This document shows positions 1 through 7,194 of a stretch of 14,680 nt of DNA, piece by piece. The notes beneath the pieces are model-generated. The model had not been told where the DNA came from. It did no database searches and worked only from the letters and a program-made list of their open reading frames with translations. A program made the translations under genes and the position numbers. Source of the DNA: Treponema sp. UBA6988. Lineage in GTDB: Bacteria > Spirochaetota > Spirochaetia > Treponematales > Treponemataceae. The stretch is from assembly GCA_002448445.1 (NCBI GenBank), contig DJYC01000072.1:22673-37352 (forward strand). Direction: 5' to 3'. Positions within the stretch are counted from its first letter, which is position 1. Each line of letters starts with the position of its first letter.

Positions 1-749
1 CGGCTCTGCTGACCGGCACCAATACCGATTGCCTGTCCGTCTTTTACGTAGCATACGCTGTTTGACTGGGTGTATTTTAGGATAATAAGGGAAATAAGGA
101 GATTGTCGCGCTCTTCTTTGCTAAGGGTCTTGTTCTGGGTAACGATGTTCTTAAGACATTCATCGTTAAGCTGGATAAAGTTGTGCCCCTGTTCAAAGGT
201 TACGCCAAAGACCTGCTTGCGCTCAAGGTCTGCCGGCTTGTAGGCAGGGTCAATCTGGAGGACGCAGTAGCCACCCTTCTTCTTTTCCTTAAGGATTTCA
301 AGGGCATCGGCATCGTATGCGGGGGCAATGATTCCGTCGCTCACTTCTTTTTTGATGAGCAGGGCAGTTGCCTTGTCGCACTTGTCGCTAAGGGCAATAA
401 AGTCTCCAAAGGAAGACATTCTGTCTGCACCGCGGGCACGGGCATAAGCACAGGCAAGGGGAGAAAGCTCTGCGTCTGAATCCACAAAGTAAATCTTTTT
501 AAGGGTGTCGGAAAGGGGTCTTCCAACAGCAGCTCCGGCTGGGGAAACATGCTTAAAAGACGTGGCGGCAGGAAGCCCGGTTGCTTCTTTTAGCTCTTTT
601 ACAAGCTGCCAGCCGTTAAGGGCATCGAGCAAGTTGATAAAACCGGGTTTGCCGTTTACTACAGTAATTGGCAAATCGCCTTCTTCCATAAAAACCCGCG
701 CAGGCTTCTGGTTGGGGTTGCATCCGTACTTTAATTCAAGTTCTTTCAT
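1..749 (-). CDS. purH: AICAR transformylase (PurH, transformylase domain only), 3' part missing
   Basis: This enzyme formylates AICAR with 10-formyl-THF, the penultimate step of purine synthesis, in the cytoplasm. The 249 visible codons start MKELELKYGCNPNQKPARVF and run off the left edge. Family motifs seen are FKHVSPAGAAVG near residue 66, the stretch SSFGDFIALSDKCDKAT, ILKYTQSNSVCYVKDGQAIG, and GIGAGQQSR at the cut end. The protein begins directly with the transformylase domain, so the N-terminal IMP cyclohydrolase (MGS-like) domain of bifunctional PurH is absent and another gene must supply that activity. No Shine-Dalgarno precedes the ATG at 747-749; a promoter ends only 6 nt upstream. 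The family call is firm; the missing cyclohydrolase is seen directly at the N-terminus. Confidence 0.93.
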   Translation of the reverse strand, partial: MKELELKYGCNPNQKPARVFMEEGDLPITVVNGKPGFINLLDALNGWQLVKELKEATGLPAATSFKHVSPAGAAVGRPLSDTLKKIYFVDSDAELSPLACAYARARGADRMSSFGDFIALSDKCDKATALLIKKEVSDGIIAPAYDADALEILKEKKKGGYCVLQIDPAYKPADLERKQVFGVTFEQGHNFIQLNDECLKNIVTQNKTLSKEERDNLLISLIILKYTQSNSVCYVKDGQAIGIGAGQQS

Positions 750-755
750 GGCATG

Positions 756-784
756 ATTGTACAATATTATCGGGGGATTTGCAA
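756..784 (-). promoter_or_regulatory. Sigma-70-type promoter of purH, probably leaderless
   Basis: On the minus strand TTGCAA (779-784) and TACAAT (756-761) are separated by exactly 17 bp. The -10 box is followed by only CATGCC and then the purH ATG, so the expected transcription start falls at or within a few bases of the start codon. No Shine-Dalgarno is present. The hexamer match and spacing are seen; leaderless translation is inferred. Confidence 0.6.
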
Positions 785-848
785 TTAAGCACCCCGGAAA
801 TCAAAATGAGCTAACGGGTCCCGACTGGCAGCGCAGCGTCAAGCCGTA

Positions 849-881
849 ACGGAAAAAAATATCGTGGGAAACGATTTCCGT
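849..881. other. Stem-loop between purH and the small plus-strand ORF
   Basis: ACGGAA (849-854) pairs with TTCCGT (876-881), and inside it ATCGT (861-865) pairs with ACGAT (871-875) around a GGGAA loop. Six unpaired bases form a bulge on the left side. It lies across the only early start codon (GTG, 880) of the ORF that follows. Function unknown; it may be the edge of an intergenic repeat. Confidence 0.4.
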
Positions 882-1134
882 GATTTGTAAAGCGTGGGCT
901 TATTTAGACGTAAACGGCTCATCCATGGCATTTTATGAGGCTGCTCTAGGCAATACCTGGGAAAGGGAAGAAACTTGCTCCTATTCCCTTAGAGGCAACA
1001 AAATAATAGTTGAAGGTGTTGAGCTTGGAACATACAACAGCAGCTCCAAGACTATCACTTGGACAGAAGATGGCCACTCAACAAACCTTGTATACAGTGC
1101 TACTCGTCCTACAGCAAGCAACAGTCGAGGATAA
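880..1134 (+). CDS. Hypothetical beta-rich protein, probable C-terminal remnant
   Basis: A reading frame of 84 residues starts at GTG, but the frame stays open back to a TAA at 847-849, with no ATG and no good ribosome binding site. The product has alternating polar and hydrophobic stretches (ETCSYSLRGNKIIVEG, SSKTITWTEDG, TNLVYSAT) resembling the last strands of a lipocalin-like or beta-sandwich domain of a secreted protein. It has no signal peptide. Codon use looks protein-like, so I read it as the surviving 3' end of a larger gene whose front has been lost, perhaps at the stem-loop 849-881. It is the only plausible plus-strand gene in the window. I do not recognise the family. Confidence 0.4.
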   Translation: MICKAWAYLDVNGSSMAFYEAALGNTWEREETCSYSLRGNKIIVEGVELGTYNSSSKTITWTEDGHSTNLVYSATRPTASNSRG

Positions 1135-1156
1135 ATAAGAGTATCTTCATGCACTC

Positions 1157-1197
1157 ACGGGCGGGGCACTGGTTTACACAACGGTATTCCCGCCCGT
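1157..1197. terminator. GC-rich hairpin between convergent genes
   Basis: ACGGGCGGG (1157-1165) and CCCGCCCGT (1189-1197) form a perfect 9-bp stem around a 23-nt loop. It starts 3 nt past the HD-GYP stop and 22 nt past the plus-strand ORF stop, so it sits where a bidirectional terminator would be. It lacks a U tract on either strand, so termination is likely but not certain. Confidence 0.5.
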
Positions 1198-1199
1198 AT

Positions 1200-3614
1200 C
1201 TATTTGGAAACCCTAATATTGGTAAGTGCGCACTGGTCGCCGGTTAGGGCTACATAAACCTCAGGGAAGTCTTCCTTTAGGACAGTGTCGCTCCTTATAA
1301 AGATTCCTGAATTTTCTGTAACAAGGGTAATTTTTCTTCCTGCACGTCTCAGGCTTACCGTACAGTCAATGCCCCTGCGGTTTGCCTCTTTCCATTCATT
1401 CCAACCTTCAAAACGGTCACTCTTATTTATTATAATTGTATTCGTTGCATTGGCATCTGAATCCCATGTTTCGCCGTCAAGACGCACAAGTACAAATTCA
1501 TGGAAATTCTTTCCCCTAACCTTTTTGTCATCAGAATAGAAGAGGGAAACAAAGGGACAGTGCCAGATAAGCCTTGCGGTGTCAAAGCTCTGGGAGTGGA
1601 AGGTAATCTTCATTCCGTCTTTTACCGGGAAGGCTTCGCTTGCGGCAGTCCGCCATCCGTTAATCTGGACATTGGGAATGTCTCCTTCAGGCCCATTTAT
1701 ATAGGAAATTTCCGGTGCAATGCGGGGAATAAGCCCTTCATTTGCGGGGGCAGCCTTGCTTTCTATCTGGACATCGGAAATAAAGCAGTTTTCACCCGTA
1801 ATAGAAAGATAGGTCCAGCGGGCAATGTACTGAAGGGCAATAACGGTTTTTACAACCTGGAACTTGTTTGCAAGGGTAATCATAACGTGGTCTCCCTGAC
1901 GCACAGCCTCAATGTCCCAGTCTATACCCTTTTTGTATTCCGTAAGCCAGTCAGGCCATTCCGTAAAAAGCTTCTTTATATCCGTTTCTATCTTTCGCGC
2001 TGTTACACATTCAGTCTTTCCGTCCAGGCGGATTGTAGCGTATTCAAGGTAGAGCAAATCCTTGCGCTTAAATTCCGTCTCGTGAACCCTGGCATCAAGA
2101 GAGTCAAAGAGGATAAGCGTTGGAATTGAATTTTCAGAAGGCTCTTCCACTGTTGCCCTGCTCCTAAGGTGTATCCTTGTAATGGAGTCGGAAACAACAA
2201 TGCCCTCAGACTTTTTCTGCCGGAATCCAGTGCAGTTGAGTTCATTCTTACCCGCAAGCTCGCGCACTTCCTGCTGCTCCTTCATCTTGTATTCGGAGTC
2301 CAGGTCAATCAGGTGAAGCATTAGCTTTGCATACTGGGGGTCAAACTGGCTGTCCATTCCCTTTACAATTTCTTCCCTAACCTTCTGCTGGGGAATTGGG
2401 TCGCGGTAGCTGCGCTTGGAAGTCATGGCATCGTAGGCATCTGCAACGGCTATAATGCGCGCAATGTCTGGAATGTCCGTACCCTTTAGCCCTTCCGGAT
2501 AGCCGCGTCCGTCGTAGCGCTCATGGTGGTAGTGGGCACCAATGCTAAGGTAGGGAGACTCCCCAATGCTGGAAAGAATCTGGTTGCCCATAACCGGGTG
2601 CTTCTTTATCTCGGCAAATTCCTCGTCGGTAAGCCTTCCTTCCTTGTTGATTATGTTCCTTGGAACACCGATTTTTCCTATGTCGTGAAGAAGGCCTGCA
2701 TAGTAAATCTCGTCGCACTCTTCCTTTGACTTTCCCGCAAGAATTGCTATCTGCTTGGAATACTCTGCCACGCGGGTAGAGTGTCCGTGGGTATACTTGT
2801 CCTTTGCATCGATTGCAGTGGCAAGGGCTTCCGCAGTCTGCTCAAACAAGGTGTGCATCTTGTGCTGTTCCTGCTCCATAAGCTCAAATTTGAGCTTGTT
2901 GGCCTGCTCCACGGTCTTGTTCATGTCTACAATCACAAAAATGTAGAGCAAAATTACAAGGCCTACAATCGTAAGGTTCTGCAAAGAAATTCCGTATGCA
3001 AAAAACTGAACTACAATGGAAAGGATTGGCCCAAGGTCAAACAAAATAATCGGAATCCATACAAGCGGCCTAAGCCTGCCTCGGTACTGCACAATAACGG
3101 AAAACTGCATCAGAAGGCATATATATGGAATTATGTAGCAGACAGGAAACCACTTGTTGCGGTAATAGCGGTTGCATTCGTCAAAGGCATAGTAAAGGCC
3201 GGTAAACTGGTTAACAACCAAAAGGACTGCCCCAAGGGCAAGAAAAATCCCCACGGCATAAAGCCTTTTTGGAGCTTTAGGAAGATTCCCCTCGCGCAAG
3301 TACAAATCGATAAGGTACAAATCAAAAAAATATATAAGGAAAAGGGAAAGAAAAAAGACCATAAAGTTGGAAATTCTAACCGCCCACCAGCCAAACTGCG
3401 AAAGGTCTCCGCGGAAAATATAGGCATAGCGGTCCATCATCAGCAAAATTGCCGCCCCCAGCTGTATAGAGACTAAGTACATCCTTCTCTTTTTGGGCAT
3501 GGATTTTGTCAGAAAACTCAAAATTGCAAGAATACAGCAGCTGCCACTCAAAAAAAGCATGATGCTAAGCTGATTTTGCCTTAGAAATTCCAATTCTCTT
3601 GTCTCATAAAACAC
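1200..3614 (-). CDS. Membrane HD-GYP c-di-GMP phosphodiesterase with duplicated C-terminal domain
   Basis: This 804-residue protein should hydrolyse cyclic di-GMP at the inner membrane. Seven hydrophobic segments fill residues about 18-230 (near 18-37, 45-60, 82-100, 118-134, 155-176, 185-205, 212-230). A short linker helix (231-260) then leads to the HD-GYP domain (about 262-440). Catalytic signatures are complete: HGHST at 276-280, HDIGKIGVP at 310-318, KKHP at 337-340, and HHERYDGRGYPEGLKGTDIP at 363-382. Residues 470-804 are not typical of HD-GYP proteins and form two related halves (see findings). The GTG start at 3614 overlaps the sequence AGGAG, which is better placed for an out-of-frame ATG at 3605-3607; later in-frame starts are possible. 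The frame also stays open upstream. Function is certain; input signal and exact start are not. Confidence 0.95.
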   Translation of the reverse strand: MFYETRELEFLRQNQLSIMLFLSGSCCILAILSFLTKSMPKKRRMYLVSIQLGAAILLMMDRYAYIFRGDLSQFGWWAVRISNFMVFFLSLFLIYFFDLYLIDLYLREGNLPKAPKRLYAVGIFLALGAVLLVVNQFTGLYYAFDECNRYYRNKWFPVCYIIPYICLLMQFSVIVQYRGRLRPLVWIPIILFDLGPILSIVVQFFAYGISLQNLTIVGLVILLYIFVIVDMNKTVEQANKLKFELMEQEQHKMHTLFEQTAEALATAIDAKDKYTHGHSTRVAEYSKQIAILAGKSKEECDEIYYAGLLHDIGKIGVPRNIINKEGRLTDEEFAEIKKHPVMGNQILSSIGESPYLSIGAHYHHERYDGRGYPEGLKGTDIPDIARIIAVADAYDAMTSKRSYRDPIPQQKVREEIVKGMDSQFDPQYAKLMLHLIDLDSEYKMKEQQEVRELAGKNELNCTGFRQKKSEGIVVSDSITRIHLRSRATVEEPSENSIPTLILFDSLDARVHETEFKRKDLLYLEYATIRLDGKTECVTARKIETDIKKLFTEWPDWLTEYKKGIDWDIEAVRQGDHVMITLANKFQVVKTVIALQYIARWTYLSITGENCFISDVQIESKAAPANEGLIPRIAPEISYINGPEGDIPNVQINGWRTAASEAFPVKDGMKITFHSQSFDTARLIWHCPFVSLFYSDDKKVRGKNFHEFVLVRLDGETWDSDANATNTIIINKSDRFEGWNEWKEANRRGIDCTVSLRRAGRKITLVTENSGIFIRSDTVLKEDFPEVYVALTGDQCALTNIRVSK

Positions 3615-3639
3615 TCCTATGTTATCAGATTTTTTAAAG

Positions 3640-3900
3640 CTTGCATATTGCTTTTGCCGAATTTGAACACCTCGAAGATTCGCTGGGCGTACCTGGAAGC
3701 TGCGCTGGGCGTACCCCGCCTAAAGGCGGGTCGGGCTTTCCGGGGTTTCGCTGTCGCTCCATTCTCGCTTCGCGAGAACGGCTGCGCCGCCCCTACAATC
3801 CCTTACGCACCCCCTGTTTATTCCCACAAATGCCGATTGATGTGCATAAGCAGGGTGGGTTCGTGGTGGCGCAGGGACGCTAGATGTGGGGTGTATAAAA
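3640..3900. repeat. GC-rich intergenic repeat block with several hairpins
   Basis: No gene is supported here. The block contains a 13-bp direct repeat CGCTGGGCGTACC (3681-3693 and 3703-3715), a hairpin CCCGCC-TAAA-GGCGGG (3715-3730), and a hairpin TTCTCGC-TTC-GCGAGAA (3762-3778). Its last part recurs near the right end of the window. Composition is far more GC-rich than the AT-rich cassette beside it. It looks like a dispersed treponemal repeat inserted between the toxin island and the HD-GYP gene; the dispersal beyond two copies is inferred. Confidence 0.6.
3836..3888 (+). repeat. 53-bp dispersed repeat, copy A
   Basis: This 53-bp stretch, beginning ATTGATGTGCATAAGCAGGG and ending GACGCTAGATGTG, matches 14414-14466 with two substitutions. 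It is the terminal part of the GC-rich block. Both copies lie in the same orientation and both are outside genes. Confidence 0.85.
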
Positions 3901-3912
3901 AAAACTATAAAA

Positions 3913-4263
3913 TTAATATTCCTTTATGTCAAAAATTTTTATAAGAATAAACTCTGTAGAAAAATGCACCCCAGCCGCTATCGACATAAATGTAAAGCCT
4001 CCATCTTTTTTTATGAAACTTGCCATACAAAATATAATACTCAATAAAAAATGGCAAAACAACACAAATACCCCCTTGTCACTTACATATCCTTTATGAA
4101 TGAGCATGCAATTCATAAAGAAAACAATAATCGAAAAAGCTAATACAATTAAGAACACAAAAAGGTGGTCGATTCTCATTCCTGTAAAAAGACAAGAGGT
4201 AAAGTCTAAAACAGCTAAGGAAACTGCTATATAAATAATATTTTTCTTAAGAAAATCAAACAT
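3913..4263 (-). CDS. Four-TM membrane protein, putative immunity protein of the 4265-4939 tip
   Basis: The 116-residue product is almost entirely hydrophobic, with segments near residues 9-27, 32-50, 64-82 and 89-110 separated by short charged loops (KGYVSDKG, KKDGG). Its ATG is one nucleotide after the TAG of the preceding RHS tip. GGAG in that tip's last codons serves as ribosome binding site, so the two are translated together. A small gene immediately after an RHS toxin tip is normally the cognate immunity gene, and an integral membrane immunity protein suits a membrane-active toxin. I do not recognise the family; the role is inferred from position. No clear terminator follows, only an A/T-rich stretch. 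Confidence 0.6.
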   Translation of the reverse strand: MFDFLKKNIIYIAVSLAVLDFTSCLFTGMRIDHLFVFLIVLAFSIIVFFMNCMLIHKGYVSDKGVFVLFCHFLLSIIFCMASFIKKDGGFTFMSIAAGVHFSTEFILIKIFDIKEY

Positions 4264-4264
4264 G

Positions 4265-4939
4265 CTATCGCTCCTTTTTCGTATGGATAGGTATTATAAT
4301 CGTCCATGTTTTCCAAACTCCACCACCGACACTTCCAAATCCGAAAGAATTAGGCAAACCGGATGGCTTTGAATTGTTCAAATCATAAGTTCCTATAACA
4401 CCAAGACATATGTCAGCCGTTAACGAAGAAGATAAGCCAATTTCAGTTGGATCAAACGATATTCCGCCTGAATAATCTACCGCCTTTTGCAAATATTCCA
4501 TAACCGACAAATCTGTTCGTGTAGTTGCAGGGGTCTGTATGCCACAACCGATAGATCCTGAGAAATATAAATAAAGATTCATAGACGGATCTAGAATTAC
4601 TCCTCCTTCTGCCCCAAGACCAAGAATCAGCGCAACTTTTCCTCCATAGCTTATCGAAGAAGAAAAACCATAAGAATCATCATGTCCTAATTTATAGAGA
4701 GAATTTGCATACTTTAAAAGTTCTTTATAACTTGTAAAATTCTTAGTCATGCATGAACTCTCACTATAACCGGTAACAGTATAACCATAATTGGGAGCCT
4801 GCAAATATGCTGATGCGTTAACCAAATCATCTGCATCATCTAAATTGGCGAATATTCTCTTTGGATTATGCGTGTCAAATTCAAACCTTCCGTCCGGGTC
4901 TATATAGCGTACCGGGTTGTTGGCCGCGTATGCATACAA
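4265..4939 (-). CDS. Orphan RHS C-terminal toxin cassette, glycine-rich tip
   Basis: The frame opens with RHS core end sequence (LTYGGLYAYAANNPVRYIDPDGR across the chosen TTG), the usual junction where RHS toxins switch to a variable tip. Only about 30 codons of core precede the junction before an in-frame TAA, so the cassette has no core or secretion part of its own. Residues 19-71 form a pretoxin segment (HNPKRIFANLDDADDL, NASAYLQAPN, TKNFTSY) shared without gaps with the tip at 7412-7990. Residues 72-224 are glycine- and serine-rich with hydrophobic strands (GKVALILGLGAEGGVILDPS, GFGSVGGGVWKTWTIII), suggesting a membrane-inserting or beta-rich toxin, but I cannot name it. The immunity candidate follows after 1 nt. 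The TTG start is only the first possible one; it may be a silent donor for recombination into a full rhs gene. Confidence 0.75.
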   Translation of the reverse strand: MYAYAANNPVRYIDPDGRFEFDTHNPKRIFANLDDADDLVNASAYLQAPNYGYTVTGYSESSCMTKNFTSYKELLKYANSLYKLGHDDSYGFSSSISYGGKVALILGLGAEGGVILDPSMNLYLYFSGSIGCGIQTPATTRTDLSVMEYLQKAVDYSGGISFDPTEIGLSSSLTADICLGVIGTYDLNNSKPSGLPNSFGFGSVGGGVWKTWTIIIPIHTKKER

Positions 4940-4951
4940 ACCGCCATATGT
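4886..4951. repeat. RHS junction repeat, copy 1
   Basis: This is nearly identical to 6260-6325 and 7947-8002 and encodes YGGLYAYAANNPVRYIDPDGR on the minus strand. Unlike the other two copies, homology stops just after ACATATGG, so the upstream flank differs. Such short identical segments are the expected substrate for homologous exchange of toxin tips. Confidence 0.85.
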
Positions 4952-5001
4952 TAGGCCAACGGAACTTCTCTGCCAGCTTTACACCCTGTTCCGGGCAGGA
5001 A

Positions 5002-5022
5002 TCACATCTTTTTTTCCTCCTT
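5002..5022 (-). other. Strong ribosome binding site followed by ATG-TGA
   Basis: On the minus strand AAGGAGG is followed by seven A/G bases, then ATG and at once TGA. It is the strongest Shine-Dalgarno in this intergenic stretch and lies about 65 nt before the orphan tip start. It may be the relic of a gene start cut away when the RHS tip moved in, or a start-stop element loading ribosomes upstream of the tip. Confidence 0.35.
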
Positions 5023-5100
5023 ATTTATTCACGTCTGCTTTATGTCAAAAATTGTATTTTGCTTTTCCTCAAACAAATTTAGCAAGATAGTTTTCGCAAT

Positions 5101-5125
5101 AGAAAAAAACACTATACCTTGTGTT
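5101..5125 (-). terminator. Weak intrinsic terminator after the lipoprotein gene
   Basis: On the minus strand AACAC (5125-5121) pairs with GTGTT (5112-5108) around an 8-nt loop, followed by a run of T. It begins six bases past the stop of the lipoprotein gene. The stem is only 5 bp, so termination would be modest. Confidence 0.4.
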
Positions 5126-5130
5126 GCATG

Positions 5131-5670
5131 TTAATTTATTTTAGCACTAATAAGCTTTTTAAGATTTTTATCCAAGTCATCTCGCTTAGTAAAAATATCC
5201 CAGGGTAAACAATCTGAAATAATTATATTTTTTTTATTTGCCGCCTGTATTATATATTTAAAACTGTCTAATTTTGGGTATTCGGTAGAGGGACTCATTA
5301 AAGCAAGCACATCACCATTAATTCCATTAATAACGATTTCACCATCAAGTATGATTGAAGCAAATAATTGCCCATTCTGGGAGTTGCTATATAATTTACC
5401 AAATTTATTGAGATTTAATTCATTTTTCAAGACAAAAACCTGGCAGTCTTCATTAAAACTTTTTATTTCCGAAAAACTTATTTTTATATATCCTGGGAAT
5501 TTTGTACAACACTCAGAAAATTCCGTGCTGTTCAAATATCCAAGAGACAATTCTGGGTTATATTCCCAAAAAATTATACAATTCTCATTATTCTCAGTTG
5601 TACAGGACACCATATTTACTCCAAATAAAATTAAAAGGCAAACGAATATTTTTATCTTACTAAAAACCAT
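5131..5670 (-). CDS. Putative lipoprotein, immunity candidate for the deamidase tip
   Basis: The 179-residue product starts with a lysine (K5, K7), a hydrophobic stretch (IFVCLLILFG) and a lipobox-like MVSC, so Cys23 would be lipidated and the mature protein held on the periplasmic side or outer membrane. Spirochaete lipoboxes are relaxed, which fits the non-canonical Met at -3. The rest is a soluble domain with four further cysteines in its first half and last third (C31, C54, C55, C76). Its ATG lies inside the last codons of the preceding RHS tip (11-bp overlap, different frame), with GGAG about 13 nt upstream, so translation is coupled to the toxin. This position marks it as the likely cognate immunity protein. 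I do not recognise the family. Confidence 0.65.
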   Translation of the reverse strand: MVFSKIKIFVCLLILFGVNMVSCTTENNENCIIFWEYNPELSLGYLNSTEFSECCTKFPGYIKISFSEIKSFNEDCQVFVLKNELNLNKFGKLYSNSQNGQLFASIILDGEIVINGINGDVLALMSPSTEYPKLDSFKYIIQAANKKNIIISDCLPWDIFTKRDDLDKNLKKLISAKIN

Positions 5671-6313
5671 TATAATTTAAATCTCCTTGTTTTAATTCAT
5701 CATCGAAAGTTTTTTCATAATGCTCTAATAGTTTTTCTGCATATTCAGGAACTGAAAGTAATGCATTCTCATTATTCTTATAAAAGCCACGGATATGAAA
5801 ATTCTCAATTACATTGCCGTTTTCATCGTAACCGGGTATTATTTGTGATACAGGCAAACCCAGCCAGTCGTCTAACGGATCTTGAAAACTTTTCCAATCA
5901 TCAAATTTTGATAATCCGGTCTTATATCCCTCACAATTATACATTGGGTCAACAACAAAATTCTCTTCATTTATCTTAACGCAAGCTGCTATATGATATT
6001 TGAATCTACCGTCACTACCCGGATCTTTAGGATGATTTGCATAAGCATAATTAACTTCGTATCCTTTTCCATTTAAATAATTTGCAATAATACTTGCACG
6101 AGCAAAACAGCCGTCCCTTCTTAATTTTTGTGGATAGAAATGGATGCTTTGTTTTCCTGCTACTCCAGAAGACTTTATATCACGGGCAATAACTCTTAAT
6201 TCATTTAGCTTTTGATGATTATCAAGAATTTTCTCTATTGCTGTAGGAAGCCCATGAAGCCTTCCATCCGGGTCTATATAGCGTACCGGGTTGTTGGCCG
6301 CGTATGCATACAA
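5660..6313 (-). CDS. Orphan RHS cassette with protein-glutaminase-type deamidase tip
   Basis: After the RHS junction (residues 1-18) comes a tip of about 200 residues. It has three motifs in the order of protein-glutamine glutaminases: DGCFARA with Cys69, KYHIAACV with His107, and FVVDPMYN with Asp122. In characterised protein glutaminase the same Cys-His-Asp triad (DGCYARAH, SYHVAILV, IIDPSL) deamidates glutamine side chains of target proteins, and toxin tips of this type occur in polymorphic systems. The toxin would act on a protein in the target cell. The cassette retains only about 27 codons of RHS core (NPASPTYGGLYAYAANNP) downstream of an in-frame TGA, and the TTG used as start is merely the first available. 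It overlaps the lipoprotein gene downstream. Family assignment is from motif pattern only. Confidence 0.8.
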   Translation of the reverse strand: MYAYAANNPVRYIDPDGRLHGLPTAIEKILDNHQKLNELRVIARDIKSSGVAGKQSIHFYPQKLRRDGCFARASIIANYLNGKGYEVNYAYANHPKDPGSDGRFKYHIAACVKINEENFVVDPMYNCEGYKTGLSKFDDWKSFQDPLDDWLGLPVSQIIPGYDENGNVIENFHIRGFYKNNENALLSVPEYAEKLLEHYEKTFDDELKQGDLNYNGF

Positions 6314-6325
6314 ACCGCCATATGT
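6260..6325. repeat. RHS junction repeat, copy 2
   Basis: This is the same junction as 4886-4951. Here homology to copy 3 (7947-8002) continues to the right through a shared flank (GGCTTTATGTCAAAGAACTT and beyond) into the Rpn remnant. The repeated unit is therefore RHS junction plus Rpn remnant, about 0.5-0.6 kb. Confidence 0.88.
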
Positions 6326-6394
6326 GGGACTGGCAGGGTTGGCTTTATGTCAAAGAACTTGTGTCACAACGGCTTCTTATAGGGCTTTGTGATG

Positions 6395-6765
6395 TTATGC
6401 CAAGACTGCAACTCTTTCCTTTATTGCCTTCATCTGCCCTTCTGTAAGTTTAAACAATTCTTTTATGCGCTCTTCCGTCATATCTCCGCTTTCAAGCAGC
6501 TTTGCGGCCATTTCAATAGTTCTCTCGTTTCTTTCTTCTTTTGCAAATTCTTCCATTATTCTGCACATGTGACTTACCCCCTTGTCGCTTTCCTTGAGGT
6601 ACCTGGCCCTTTCGGCCAGAATCCTGCTCTTCATGTCTCCGGCCTTCTTGCAGTGAAAGTCATGCATAAGGTCGCCCATCGGGTCATGAAGTCATCGTCC
6701 ATCAGGGTGAATTCCTGGATGCGGGCCAGCATCTTCTGCTTCTTTGACAAGTCTTTCTTGTTCAT
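6395..6765 (-). pseudogene. Rpn-family nuclease (PD-(D/E)XK) with internal deletion
   Basis: Rpn proteins are DNA nucleases that promote RecA-independent recombination and also act in phage defence. The gene starts at ATG 6763-6765 with MNKKDLSKKQKMLARIQEFT then LMDDDFMTR, the usual N-terminus. It then jumps out of frame to GDLMHDFHCKKAGDMKSR, which belongs near the C-terminus. By family length, about 150-200 residues including the catalytic core are gone. The C-terminal frame is intact to the stop at 6395, with KESDKGV, MCRIMEEFAKEER, KLLESGDMTEERIKELFKL and EGQMKAIKERVAVLA. An internal ATG at 6634 could give a 79-residue product. Upstream sequence to about 6870 is related to that of the second copy. 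The deletion extent is inferred from memory of the family. Confidence 0.8.
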
Positions 6766-6770
6766 AAGTT

Positions 6771-6800
6771 ATATTATCATAGAAAGAGGCAGGACTTCAA
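6771..6800 (-). promoter_or_regulatory. Promoter of the first Rpn remnant
   Basis: On the minus strand TTGAAG (6795-6800) and TAATAT (6771-6776) stand 18 bp apart. Five bases (AACTT) separate the -10 box from ATG, so the message would be leaderless or nearly so. The arrangement is conserved in the second copy. Confidence 0.55.
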
Positions 6801-6925
6801 CTTTCTTGGAGTCTGCTTTTGTAAATTTTTCTGCGGAACTGGCTTTTACATGGGGGCAAAATCCACGCATCACCTTTAAATTGCTAATGATGTGAATAAG
6901 TGGGGGGCTAAGATAATGCACTAGT

Positions 6926-7138
6926 TTAAAACATCATTATTTTGACAAAACAGAAAGTAATCACACTTTCTATTACCAAACAAATTATTCCACTAAAAAA
7001 TTGCTTCTTCAGTTCTTTTTCTTCTGTGTATTTTTTGCTCTTAATAACTCTTATACCTATCAGTATTTGTCTAACATGATAACAGAAAGCAAAAATAAAA
7101 AAAACTAATACGTCAATAAATACTATAATCCTATTCAT
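6926..7138 (-). CDS. Small two-TM membrane protein, second immunity-like gene
   Basis: Counted from ATG 7136-7138, the 70 residues have hydrophobic segments near 3-26 and 47-69 flanking a basic and acidic loop (IKSKKYTEEKELKK). GAGG lies ten bases upstream; a GTG six codons earlier is an alternative. Its layout and C-terminal motif (G-x-I-x-x-V-I-E, then F-x-x-x-M) resemble the neighbour at 7195-7404, so the two look like diverged tandem copies. It lies 56 nt after that gene. The role is inferred from the cassette context; no known family recognised. Confidence 0.55.
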   Translation of the reverse strand: MNRIIVFIDVLVFFIFAFCYHVRQILIGIRVIKSKKYTEEKELKKQFFSGIICLVIESVITFCFVKIMMF

Positions 7139-7194
7139 CTTAGTAATACCTCGCACAATGTTTGTATTCAGAAATTTATTGAGGACATTTTTTA

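Noticed and set aside
1285..3476. Plus-strand frames of up to 231 residues opposite the HD-GYP gene
   Set aside because: The minus strand carries a complete HD-GYP domain with all motifs; the antisense frames have no recognisable domain.
3681..3715. Direct repeats suggesting a CRISPR array
   Set aside because: Only two 13-bp units with a 22-bp period and no spacers; no cas genes.
3641..3944. Overlapping plus-strand frames of 80 and 98 residues
   Set aside because: They cover the GC-rich hairpin repeat block, lack ribosome binding sites and have repeat-like composition.
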